Part shown: piece after piece, positions 15,639-23,958 of the stretch
Layout of the letters: every line of letters begins with the position of its first letter
How positions within the stretch are numbered: position 1 is the first letter of the stretch
Origin: JAOUEA01 sp963734685
GTDB taxonomy: Bacteria; Actinomycetota; UBA4738; HRBIN12
Direction of reading: 5' to 3'
Assembly: GCA_963734685.1 (NCBI GenBank)
Contig: CAVTIC010000007.1
Span: 248,001-312,000, forward strand
Length of the DNA: 64,000 nt
The notes under the pieces: generated by a model
The model's input: the letters and a program-made list of their open reading frames with translations, nothing else
Databases searched by the model: none
What the model was told of the DNA's origin: nothing
Made by a program: the position numbers and the translations under genes

Positions 15639-16831
15639 CTTGCTGATACGGCGGCGACCGGTTCGCGCGGGGCGATCCGCGAGGCGAGCCAGGTGGTGAT
15701 GGGCATCGCGGCGATCAAGCCGATCGATCCGACGAGCGTGCGGACGACCTCGGTCGCGACCACCTCGCTCCCGACGAGGCGACCCAGTGGCAGCTCCGAC
15801 AACTGGAAGATGATGAGGAGCGGGAGCGATGCTCCCGCGTAGGCGAGGGCCAGGGTGTTGACGATCGAGCCGACGTGGTCGCGCCCCACACGCATCCCGG
15901 CGTGGAAGAGCTCGGGCGGGCCGAGGCCGGGGTCGGCGGCCCGCAGCTCCCACACGGCCGAAGCCTGGGTCACCGCGACGTCGTCGATCGCACCCAACGC
16001 GCCGATCACGATCCCGGCGAGGAGGAGCCCGGCCAGGTCGATGTCCGCCCCGAGGGCCGTGATCACGAACGAACCCTCGCTGCCGAGCCCGGCAAGCCGG
16101 GTCAGCGGTCCCCAGATCAGCGAGAGGACGAGGGTGATCCCGACCCCCGTGAGTGTGCCGATCAGGGCGACCGAAGTGCGGCTCGTGAACCCGTGAGCGA
16201 TGTACAGGACCACGAACCCGATCGCCCCTGCGCCGACCGACGCCACGAGGACGGGCGGGGAACCCTCGAGGATCGCGGGGATCACGAACACGAGGAGCAC
16301 GCCGATCGACACCCCGAGGCCCACCAGTGCCGCGACCCCTCGGAGCCTTCCGAGCAGCACGACGAGGACAGCGAAGATCACGGCGAGCCAGATCAGCGAT
16401 GGCGTGCGGATCCGGTCGTAGAACGCGTAGGGCGCCCCGGGCACGTCGACCGGTGGACGCTCGAGGATCACCCGCTCTCCGACCCCGACGTCGGGCGCGG
16501 TGGAGAGGTCGGGCAATTCGATCACCACGTTCGTCCCGGCGTCCTTGCCCTCCTCGATCAGGAACGTCAGCTGTCGGCAGACAGGGCCTTGATCGGCCGC
16601 GGTCCCGCCGCCGGGGGGCACGGCGCCGCTCCCGGTACCGCAGGGAGCCCGGCCGACCGAGATCGTCGTGGCTTCGACGAGGGCGCCGCGCCGCAAGAGT
16701 TGGGCGTTCGCGGGTGGCTCGACGTCACCGGGCCACAGCGCGATGAGCCCGGCAGCGATCGCCACCGCGAGGACGACGATGACCGTGGTGAGCCCAGGGG
16801 TCGGCCGAGCTCGTGACGGGGCGTGGGCCAT
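15635..16831 (-). CDS. YibE/F family membrane protein
   Basis: Protein of 398 residues. An N-terminal anchor helix (TTVIVVLAVAIAAGLIALW) is followed by an outer beta-rich stretch with two Cys (GRAPCGTG and GPVCRQL), then about seven membrane helices. The conserved YibE/F blocks GAIDDVAVTQASAVWELR, GRDHVGSIVNTLALAYAGAS and LPLLIIF are clear. Function of the family is not firmly known. The Asp pair in GAIDDVAVTQA inside a membrane segment suggests ion or proton transport. Monocistronic, ending on the MMPL transporter gene. Confidence 0.88.
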   Translation of the reverse strand: MAHAPSRARPTPGLTTVIVVLAVAIAAGLIALWPGDVEPPANAQLLRRGALVEATTISVGRAPCGTGSGAVPPGGGTAADQGPVCRQLTFLIEEGKDAGTNVVIELPDLSTAPDVGVGERVILERPPVDVPGAPYAFYDRIRTPSLIWLAVIFAVLVVLLGRLRGVAALVGLGVSIGVLLVFVIPAILEGSPPVLVASVGAGAIGFVVLYIAHGFTSRTSVALIGTLTGVGITLVLSLIWGPLTRLAGLGSEGSFVITALGADIDLAGLLLAGIVIGALGAIDDVAVTQASAVWELRAADPGLGPPELFHAGMRVGRDHVGSIVNTLALAYAGASLPLLIIFQLSELPLGRLVGSEVVATEVVRTLVGSIGLIAAMPITTWLASRIAPREPVAAVSAS

Positions 16832-16876
16832 GGTGTGACGGTAGTGGCCGTGACCTTGCCGTCGTGGGACCTCGGC

Positions 16877-18820
16877 TCACCGAAGCGGGGTCGTGCCGGA
16901 CGCTGCGTCGGCGCGGATGATGTGCATCAGCGCGTTGATCTGCGCCAGGTGCGTGAACGCCTGAGGGAAGTTGCCCCAGTGACGGCCGGTGCGCGGGTCG
17001 ATCTCCTCGGCGTAGAGGCCGAGCGGGCTCGCGAACGAGAGCATGCGCTCGCAGAGATCGCGAGCGCGTTCGAGCTCGCCGATCTCGGTGAGCGCCGAGA
17101 CCAGCCAGAACGAGCAGATCGCGAAGGTGGCCTCCTCTCCGTCGAGGCCATCGTCCGTCTCCTCCACCCGGTACCGGAGCACGAGGCCGTCGATCGTCAG
17201 CTCGTCGGCGATCGCGATCACCGTCGCCTTGATCACCGGGTCGTCGGCGGGCAGGAACCGCATCAGCGGCGCGAGCAGGAGTGATGCGTCGAGAGCGTCG
17301 GACCCGTATGCCTGCGTGAGCACCCCGCGCGCGTCCACGCCGTTGGCGAGCACGTCCGCCTTGATGGCGTCGGCCTGGGTGCCCCAGCGGGTTGCGAGCT
17401 CGGGTTTGTCGAACGCCTCCGCGAGACGGGCCCCGCGATCGCAGGCGACCCAGCACATGATCTTCGAGGAGGTGAAGTGCAGGGGTGGTCCGCGCATCTC
17501 CCAGATGCCCTGGTCTGGTTCGCGCCACCGGGACGCCGCCTCGTCCACCTGCCGCTCCAGGCCGACCCAGGCCTTCCCGGACAGGAACTCGCCCGAGCGC
17601 AGATGGAGGTAGTAGCTGTCGAGCAGCGCTCCCCAGACATCGTGCTGGTCCTGGTCGTGTGCGCTGTTCCCGACCCGCACGGGTCTCGCGTGCTCATAGC
17701 CGGTGAGATGATCGAGCGTCTCCTCGAGCAGGTCCTTCTCCCCGCCCACGCCGTACATCACCTGCAACGGAGAGCCGTCCTTCACCTGATCGGCGATGAA
17801 GTAGAAGAAGCTGTTCGCCTCGAAGTCGAAGCCCAGCGTGTAGAGCCCCCACAGGGCGAACGTCGCGTCGCGCACCCAGCTGTAGCGGTAGTCCCAGTTC
17901 CGCTCGCCGCCCGGCGTCTCGGGCAATGACGTCGTGGGCGCCGCGATCAATGCGCCGGTCGGTGCGTAGGTGAGCCCTTTCAGCGTGAGGGCGGCGCGCT
18001 GAAGGTGGGAGCGCCACGGGTGATCGGGGAACTCGCCCATGTTGAGCCAGTCTCGCCAGTAGTCGGCGGTGTCGTAGACCTTCTGCCAGGCGGCGTCGGC
18101 GTCGGCCGGCACGGCGCGCTCGCCCCCGTCCCAACTGAGGGCGGCGAACGCCGATTCGCCGTCGTTCAGCCTCGTGAAGGCCACGGCGGCCCGCCCTTCC
18201 AGGCCCAGGCGCATGTCGGTCGCGAGCCGGAGCGTCGGGTCGCCTTTGCCTCCCCGCGCGATCGCCTCGGTCCACCCGGGACCGGTGTACTCCCAGCGGC
18301 AGTCGTTGCGGCCGTAGTCGAACGCAGGCTCGCAGTTGAGCACCAGGTCGACCTGGCCCTGGATGCACCGCACCACGCGGAGCAACATGTGCTCGGCGCG
18401 ATAGTCGCCCGGGGGGCGTCGATAGCCCTCGGGTCGCTCGTCGTCGAGCCATGGACCCATCACGAGCGAGTCACGCACGATCAGCCAGCCCGTGCGCGTT
18501 TGCCAGGTCGTCTCGAGCACGTTCGTGCCGGGCATGTACCGGCGACCCGCCGGCACGAGCAGCTCGGCCGGTCCGAGCCTGAACGCCCCCGCCGATCGGT
18601 CGAGGATCGCCCCGAAGACGCTCGGGCTGTCGGGTCGCGGAGTGCAGAGCCACTCGACGCTGCCGCTCGGTCCGACGAGGGCCGTGACCTCGCGGTCGGA
18701 GAGGAACCCGTACTCCGCGATCGGCGGGAACGGGCTCTGATGGCTCTGGAGCGGGGCGACGGCACCCCCTTGCGGGAGGTCGGCCGGCCCCGGGAACGGG
18801 ACGACGGAGGCGCTGCTCAC
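16877..18820 (-). CDS. Glycoside hydrolase family 15 protein (trehalase/glucoamylase-like)
   Basis: Protein of 647 residues, cytoplasmic by lack of a signal peptide. It starts with the trehalase-type N-domain (PIAEYGFLSDREVTALVG and SVEWLCTPRPDSPSVFGAIL, residues 35-75). It then has the GH15 (alpha/alpha)6 barrel with NWDYRYSWVRDATFALWGL near 305-322 and GNSAHDQDQHDVWGALLD. The acid/base Glu residues are expected at IWEMRGPPLHFTSSKIMCW and LYAEEIDPRTG. Actinobacterial proteins with this layout hydrolyse trehalose to two glucoses. Genes for trehalose-6-phosphate synthase and phosphatase follow, so it probably completes a trehalose cycle. GTG start at 18820, divergent from otsB with 47 bp between. 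Confidence 0.88.
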   Translation of the reverse strand: MSSASVVPFPGPADLPQGGAVAPLQSHQSPFPPIAEYGFLSDREVTALVGPSGSVEWLCTPRPDSPSVFGAILDRSAGAFRLGPAELLVPAGRRYMPGTNVLETTWQTRTGWLIVRDSLVMGPWLDDERPEGYRRPPGDYRAEHMLLRVVRCIQGQVDLVLNCEPAFDYGRNDCRWEYTGPGWTEAIARGGKGDPTLRLATDMRLGLEGRAAVAFTRLNDGESAFAALSWDGGERAVPADADAAWQKVYDTADYWRDWLNMGEFPDHPWRSHLQRAALTLKGLTYAPTGALIAAPTTSLPETPGGERNWDYRYSWVRDATFALWGLYTLGFDFEANSFFYFIADQVKDGSPLQVMYGVGGEKDLLEETLDHLTGYEHARPVRVGNSAHDQDQHDVWGALLDSYYLHLRSGEFLSGKAWVGLERQVDEAASRWREPDQGIWEMRGPPLHFTSSKIMCWVACDRGARLAEAFDKPELATRWGTQADAIKADVLANGVDARGVLTQAYGSDALDASLLLAPLMRFLPADDPVIKATVIAIADELTIDGLVLRYRVEETDDGLDGEEATFAICSFWLVSALTEIGELERARDLCERMLSFASPLGLYAEEIDPRTGRHWGNFPQAFTHLAQINALMHIIRADAASGTTPLR

Positions 18821-18854
18821 GGGTGGCGAGTGTAGCCCTCTCCCACGAGAACAC

Positions 18855-18860
18855 TAGGAT
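18855..18860 (+). promoter_or_regulatory. Putative -10 box of otsB (leaderless type)
   Basis: TAGGAT ends 7 nt before the otsB ATG at 18868 and lies within the 47-bp divergent gap to the GH15 gene. No strong -35. Confidence 0.35.
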
Positions 18861-18867
18861 TTCCGGG

Positions 18868-19596
18868 ATGGATCCTCTACGAGAGTTCCGCAACGCTCCC
18901 GGCCGCTCGGGTGTGCTGCTCGACTTCGACGGCACGTTGAGCCCGATCGTGGCCCGGCCCGAGCTCGCCCGCATCCGCGAGGGGGCCCGTGACGCGATCG
19001 CCCGGCTCGTGGGGCGCGGCGCCGTGGTCGCGATCGTGTCGGGCCGTACGGGTGACGAGTTGCGAGAGCTGGTGGGCATCGAGGGCGTCCGCCTGGCCGC
19101 CTTGTACGGCCTCGCGGAGCAAGCGCCGCCGCTCGGCGATGACGTCCTGGAGGTGGTCGCGGCCGCCGCTCACGAGGTCCCCGGCAGCCGCGTGGAGCGC
19201 AAGGGCGCATCCGTGGCGGTGCACTATCGGGCCGCCGAGGATCCGGCGGTCGCCCAGGGCGCGCTCGTGGCTGCCCTCTCGCCGATCGCCGACGAGGCGG
19301 GACTCGAGCTGCTTCCGGGCAAGATGGTGGTCGAGCTGGTGCCGGCCGGCCGCCCGCTGAAGGAGGGGGCGGTGGAACGTATCGTCGCCGACGAACGACT
19401 CGAGGCCGTGCTGTACGCGGGCGACGACGTCGCCGACCTGCGCGCGTTCGAGGCGCTCGATCGCCTCGCGGAGCGGGGACTGCGAACGGTGAAGGTCGCC
19501 GTGCACGGGCGCGAGACCCCGGCGGCGCTCACGGCCGCCGCCGACGTCGTCGTCGACGGGCCGGCCGGGCTCGTCACCCTGCTTCGAGGCCTCTGA
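18868..19596 (+). CDS. otsB: Trehalose-6-phosphate phosphatase
   Basis: HAD-superfamily protein of 242 residues. Motif I is DFDGTLS (nucleophile D19, acid D21), motif II IVSGRTG, and the C-terminal metal motif YAGDDVADLRAF. The blocks ALYGLAEQ and HYRAAED are those of the trehalose phosphatase branch. It removes phosphate from trehalose 6-phosphate in the cytoplasm. ATG 18868 is preferred over 18823 because the latter lies upstream of the -10-like TAGGAT at 18855-18860. It lies between GH15 (divergent) and otsA (convergent, 23 bp). Confidence 0.93.
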   Translation: MDPLREFRNAPGRSGVLLDFDGTLSPIVARPELARIREGARDAIARLVGRGAVVAIVSGRTGDELRELVGIEGVRLAALYGLAEQAPPLGDDVLEVVAAAAHEVPGSRVERKGASVAVHYRAAEDPAVAQGALVAALSPIADEAGLELLPGKMVVELVPAGRPLKEGAVERIVADERLEAVLYAGDDVADLRAFEALDRLAERGLRTVKVAVHGRETPAALTAAADVVVDGPAGLVTLLRGL

Positions 19597-19618
19597 ACGG
19601 CCCGACGACCGGTCGCGG

Positions 19619-21094
19619 TCAGCGGCGGCGCCCGGGCGGGCGCACCTGGTCGACCGCCTCCAGCTGGCTCGCGAGCCACGTCGGAGGCGTGTGCGCCTGC
19701 ACGGTGCGGGACATGCCTCGCGCCCTGCGGGCGCGTTCCTCCTCGGGCATCTCGAGCGATTCCCGGATCGCCTCGGCCGTCTCTGCGAGGTCGAAGGGGT
19801 TCACGCCCAACGCCTGCCGGCCGAGGCGGCTGTAGGCACCTGCGTTGCGCGAGAGCACGAGCACGCCGTCGCGCCGATTCACCAGCGGGCCCTCCATCGC
19901 GACGAGGTTCATGCCGTCGTAGGTGGGGTTCACGAGCAGCACGTCGTACATGTCGTAGGCGGCGACGGCGAACGCGTAGTCCTCCTGCACCCGAACCTCG
20001 ATCGGCACCCACCCTCTCGTGCGGAACTCGGCGTTGATGCGATCGGCCTCGGCGAGGCACTCTTCACCGTAGTTCTGGTACTCGGGCACATCCTCACGAG
20101 AGGGACTCAGCAGGCAGAGGAATCGCACCTGACCGACCCACGACGGGTTACGGCGAAAGAACAGCTCATACGCAAGGAACCCGCGGAGGATGTTCTTCGA
20201 CGGCTCGAGTCGGTCGACGCGGAGCATGATCCGGCACTCGCCGGCCCACTGGCGCAGCTCGGCACGCACCTCGTCCGCCTCAGGACGGTTCGCGGTCTCG
20301 CGCAGGGGCTCCGCGCTCACCGCGACCGGGAACGCTCGCACGGCCGCGGTCCGGTCGTCGAGCTGGAGCCGGCCGCCCCGGAGGACGCGTAGTTCGGGGA
20401 GGGTGCGGGCCGAGAGCAGGTAGTTCTCGGCCCACTGCTTGGCCTGGAACCCGAGCACGTCGGCGCCGGCGAGCCCGCGCAGTATCGCCGTCCGCATCGT
20501 TTCCGGCAGCACCCGCAGGTACGTCGCACCGGCGAAGGGCGTGTGCGAGAAGTGCACGATCTTGGCGTCGGGCACGAGCTCGCGAAGCATGCCCGGCACG
20601 AGGCAGAGGTGGTAGTCCTGCACCAGGTAGACGGGATCGTGCTCCGACTCGTCGGCGAGCGCGTGCGCGAACGCGCGGTTCGCCTCGACGAAGTCGTGCC
20701 AGGCCTCCTGCGTGCCGTCATCGAACATCGGTGCGCGGGGGATGTCCCACAGGTTGTGGTGCACCATCCACAGGATGCGGTTCGAGACCTCGTTGTAGTA
20801 CCCGTCATAGCGATCGGGCGGGAGCACTACGTAGCGCATCCGCTGGTTCGAGCCCGCTTCCACGTTGCGGCCTTTCAGCGCAACCGCCCGGTCCCCGTCG
20901 CTCATCGCGGCGGAGACCCACGCCGTGTCGTCCCGGTAGAACACGCCGGACAGGGCCGTGACCAGCCCCCCGGTCCCTCGACGAGGGGCGAGGCGCCCCC
21001 GATCGTCCCGGTCGAAGGTCACCGGGCCTCGGTTCGAGGCGACCACGACGGGCGACTCGATCGCGCGGGCCGCGGTGGTTCCACTCGGTGACAT
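19619..21094 (-). CDS. otsA: Trehalose-6-phosphate synthase (GT20)
   Basis: Glycosyltransferase of 491 residues. The N-terminal block VVASNRGPVTFDRDDRG and GGLVTALSG, then WMVHHNLWDIP, the substrate segment YLVQDYHLCLVPGML, FSHTPFAGATYLRVLP, LRVDRLEPSKNILRG and the nucleotide-sugar segment LVNPTYDGMNLVAMEGPLV are all in GT20 order. It joins UDP- or GDP-glucose to glucose 6-phosphate. It pairs with otsB, which is encoded convergently, and with the GH15 enzyme. Some GT20 enzymes make glucosylglycerol phosphate instead. The neighbouring trehalase-like gene argues for trehalose. Confidence 0.93.
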   Translation of the reverse strand: MSPSGTTAARAIESPVVVASNRGPVTFDRDDRGRLAPRRGTGGLVTALSGVFYRDDTAWVSAAMSDGDRAVALKGRNVEAGSNQRMRYVVLPPDRYDGYYNEVSNRILWMVHHNLWDIPRAPMFDDGTQEAWHDFVEANRAFAHALADESEHDPVYLVQDYHLCLVPGMLRELVPDAKIVHFSHTPFAGATYLRVLPETMRTAILRGLAGADVLGFQAKQWAENYLLSARTLPELRVLRGGRLQLDDRTAAVRAFPVAVSAEPLRETANRPEADEVRAELRQWAGECRIMLRVDRLEPSKNILRGFLAYELFFRRNPSWVGQVRFLCLLSPSREDVPEYQNYGEECLAEADRINAEFRTRGWVPIEVRVQEDYAFAVAAYDMYDVLLVNPTYDGMNLVAMEGPLVNRRDGVLVLSRNAGAYSRLGRQALGVNPFDLAETAEAIRESLEMPEEERARRARGMSRTVQAHTPPTWLASQLEAVDQVRPPGRRR

Positions 21095-21159
21095 CCCCCG
21101 CAGTGTATCCAGAGGGGGGCCGGGGTCGGCGCGCGGGCGCATCGAGCCGGCGAGCGTGC

Positions 21160-22440
21160 TCAGCTCGCCGGCCCCGAGCGATAGCCGCGCAGCTCGGGGT
21201 AGGCGAGCGCAACGATGCCCGAACCCACGATGCACGCGAGTCCCCCGCTCACCACGCTGAGGGTCGGGGTGAACCAAGCGGCGACCATGCCCGCCTCGAA
21301 GTCGCCGAGACGCGGCCCTCCCGTGACCACCAGGATGAAGATCGTCGATAGGCGCCCGCGGAGCCGATCGGGCGTCGCGAGCTGCGCGATCGTCGAACGG
21401 AAGATCGCACTGATCACGTCGGCGGCTCCGGCCACGGCAAGGAAGACGAGGGCGAGCGCCAGGTCCGTGCCGACCAGCCCGAACGCCGCGATCGCGGCGC
21501 CCCACGCGGCCACCGCCCAGATCACCGCCACCCCCTGCCGGTGCACACGTCGCACCCAGCCCCCGGACAGGGCGCCGACGAGGGCGCCGACCGACGGCGC
21601 CGCGAACAGCAACCCGACGATCTCTGGACCTCGATGGAACTGGGTGAAGGCGAGGATCGGGAACAGGGCCGCGGGCATTCCGAAGATCATGGCGATCAGG
21701 TCGATCACGAACGTCGACGCGACCAGGCGGTTCGCGCGCACGAACGCGAACCCCTCCTTGACCGCGGCCCAGCCGACGGCGCCCTCGGGATCGTGCTCGG
21801 GTGGCATCGGACGCATCAGTGTGGCCGCGACGAAGAGCGCCGCGTAGGTCACGAGGTCGATCGTGTAGGCGAGGCCGAACCCGAAGGCGCCGATCACGAC
21901 GCCCGCGAGCGCGGGGCCCACGATGTTCACGGTCTGCCATAGCACCTGGTTCAGCGTGAGCGCGGACGGCAGCAGGTCCGTACCGACGAGTCGAGGGGTC
22001 ATCGCCGAGCGAGCCGGGTCCTCGATCGCGCCGACGAAGGCGGTGAGGGCGTTCGCCCCGTAGAGGAGCGTCAGAGGCGGACGTCCGGCCAGGGCACCCG
22101 CCAGCAGGATCGCGGCCGCGAGCATCATGAACACCTGCGACCACATCAGGATCGAGCGTCGGTCGCGAGCGTCGATGAACGACGAACCGACCAGGGAACC
22201 GGCGAACAACGCGACGAGGCCGGTCAGGCCCGTGAGGCCGACCGCTGCGGCCGAGCCGGTCAGCTCGAAGACCTGGACGTAGATCGCCACGCGTGCGAAT
22301 TGGTAGCCGAGCTCGGACACGAACTGCCCGGTCCATAGGAGCCGGTAGTCACGCGAGATACGCAGGGGCGTCAGGTCGAGCGCGACCGCGCGTGCCACGG
22401 CCCGGACCCGCCGAGGGCGTGCTGGCTCCGGTGCGCTCAT
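21160..22440 (-). CDS. MFS transporter (EntS-like exporter)
   Basis: Membrane protein of 426 residues with about 12 hydrophobic helices. The N-terminal LLWTGQFVSELGYQFARVAIYVQ and the loop DARDRRSILMWSQ are typical of the EntS/MFS_3 branch, which exports siderophores, drugs or other small molecules. NALTAFVGAIEDPARSAMTPRLV is another family block. Substrate unknown. It lies 65 bp upstream of otsA on the same strand, so it could be transcribed with it. No regulator adjoins it. Confidence 0.85.
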   Translation of the reverse strand: MSAPEPARPRRVRAVARAVALDLTPLRISRDYRLLWTGQFVSELGYQFARVAIYVQVFELTGSAAAVGLTGLTGLVALFAGSLVGSSFIDARDRRSILMWSQVFMMLAAAILLAGALAGRPPLTLLYGANALTAFVGAIEDPARSAMTPRLVGTDLLPSALTLNQVLWQTVNIVGPALAGVVIGAFGFGLAYTIDLVTYAALFVAATLMRPMPPEHDPEGAVGWAAVKEGFAFVRANRLVASTFVIDLIAMIFGMPAALFPILAFTQFHRGPEIVGLLFAAPSVGALVGALSGGWVRRVHRQGVAVIWAVAAWGAAIAAFGLVGTDLALALVFLAVAGAADVISAIFRSTIAQLATPDRLRGRLSTIFILVVTGGPRLGDFEAGMVAAWFTPTLSVVSGGLACIVGSGIVALAYPELRGYRSGPAS

Positions 22441-22473
22441 CGCGGCGACGCTAGCAGCCGCCGCGGATCGGGT

Positions 22474-23820
22474 TCAGCCGATGACCGAGCCGATCGCTCG
22501 GTCGAGCACACCGAGGCCCTCGTCGAGCAGCGCCTCGTCGATCGTCAGCGGCGGGAGCAGCCGGACCACGTTGCCATACGTGCCGGCCGTGAGCACGAGC
22601 ACGCCTTCCTCGAGGCACCGACGGGCGATCGCGTTCATCGCGTCGGCGTCGAGGGGTTCCTTCGTGGCCCGGTCGGCCACGAGTTCGATCGCGCACATCG
22701 ACCCACGGCCGCGGACGTCGCCGACGACCTCGTACGTGGAGGCGAACGTCTCGAACCTGCCCATGATCGTCGCGCCGATCCGGCGTGAACGCGCCAACAG
22801 GTCCTCACGTTCGATCTTCTCGAGCACGGCGAGGGAGGCCGCGGCCGCGACGGGGTTGCCGCCGTACGTGCCACCGAGCCCGCCGGGATGCACCGCGTCC
22901 ATGATCTCGGCGCGGCCCGTGACCGCGCTGATCGGCATCCCTCCGCCGACCGACTTCGCGGTCGTGACGAGGTCGGGCACGACGTCTTCGTCCTCGATCG
23001 CGAACCAGCGACCGGCGCGCCCCATGCCCGATTGGATCTCGTCGTCGATGAAGACGATGCCGTGTGCGGCGCAGAACTCGGCGATGCCGCGGACGAAGCC
23101 GGGGGAGGGCACGATGAACCCACCTTCGCCCTGGATCGGCTCCATGATCACCGCGGCGATGTTCCCCTCACCGATGTGCTTGTGCATCTCGTCGATCGCG
23201 TAGGCCAGCGCCTCCTCGGTCACGCGGCCGGGGTCGCCCAGCCAGCGATACGGATAGGCGAAGGGCAACCGGTAGATCTCCGGCGCGAACGGGCCCATGC
23301 CCTGCTTGTAGGGCATCACCTTCGCGGTGAGCGACATCGCGAGCAGGGTGCGGCCGTGGAACGCATGATCGAACGTCACGATCGCCGGGCGCCCCGTGTG
23401 GTAGCGAGCGATCTTCACCGCGTTCTCGACGGCCTCCGCGCCTGAGTTGGCGAACATCGTCTTCTTCGCGTGCTCGCCCGGCGCGAGGGCGTTCAATCGC
23501 TCGGCCAGCTCGATGTAGGGCTCGTTCGCCGTCACGTGGAAGCACGAGTGCGTGTCGAGTTCGGCCTGGCGGGTGATCGCCTCGACCACCTCGGGGGCGG
23601 AATGCCCGACGTTCAGCACGGCGATGCCGGTCGCGAAGTCGATCAAGCGGTTGCCGTCGACGTCCTCGACGATCGCGCCCGACGCACGGGCCGTGACGAT
23701 CGGATGCATCGCCCCCACACCCTGTGGCACGGCCTGCCCGCGACGAGCGAACCACTCCTTCGATCTCGGCCCCGGGATATCGGTGAGGACCTTGCGTTCC
23801 TGCGGGATGTCCATGGCCAT
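22474..23820 (-). CDS. gabT: 4-aminobutyrate aminotransferase (class III, PLP)
   Basis: Class III aminotransferase of 448 residues. Visible are FANSGAEAVENAVKIAR (PLP phosphate loop), FDHAFHGRTLLAMSLT, the acidic MEPIQGEGGF, FIDDEIQSGMGR, and the PLP lysine in TTAKSVGGGMPISAV near residue 291, followed by GGTYGGNPVA. It would transfer the GABA amino group to 2-oxoglutarate, giving succinic semialdehyde. ATG 23820 is chosen because a CGGAG ribosome site sits just upstream. It is divergent from the PucR-type regulator and near two aldehyde dehydrogenases, which supports a GABA/polyamine catabolic module. Confidence 0.9.
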   Translation of the reverse strand: MAMDIPQERKVLTDIPGPRSKEWFARRGQAVPQGVGAMHPIVTARASGAIVEDVDGNRLIDFATGIAVLNVGHSAPEVVEAITRQAELDTHSCFHVTANEPYIELAERLNALAPGEHAKKTMFANSGAEAVENAVKIARYHTGRPAIVTFDHAFHGRTLLAMSLTAKVMPYKQGMGPFAPEIYRLPFAYPYRWLGDPGRVTEEALAYAIDEMHKHIGEGNIAAVIMEPIQGEGGFIVPSPGFVRGIAEFCAAHGIVFIDDEIQSGMGRAGRWFAIEDEDVVPDLVTTAKSVGGGMPISAVTGRAEIMDAVHPGGLGGTYGGNPVAAAASLAVLEKIEREDLLARSRRIGATIMGRFETFASTYEVVGDVRGRGSMCAIELVADRATKEPLDADAMNAIARRCLEEGVLVLTAGTYGNVVRLLPPLTIDEALLDEGLGVLDRAIGSVIG

Positions 23821-23882
23821 GAGTCTCCGGCGGCGGGTCACGACCTGTCAGGCACCCGCGATGCCATGAACCGCCGGCCGAT

Positions 23883-23952
23883 TTGTACGAACCGTCCACC
23901 GGACGGGTCGTCGGAGAGCCCGTTCCGTTCGTGTGTGTACGTTCCGTACAAT
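23883..23952. promoter_or_regulatory. Operator-promoter region between gabT and pucR
   Basis: A perfect 15-bp palindrome, TGTACG-TTC-CGTACA, lies at 23936-23950. A matching half-site TTGTACG lies at 23883-23889 in the inverted sense of CGTACAA at 23945-23951. The palindrome overlaps TACAAT (23947-23952), a good -10 hexamer placed 6 nt before the pucR ATG. This is the expected arrangement for an autoregulated divergent promoter controlled by the PucR-type protein. The sites are read directly, and the regulator assignment is inference. Confidence 0.65.
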
Positions 23953-23958
23953 CGATGG

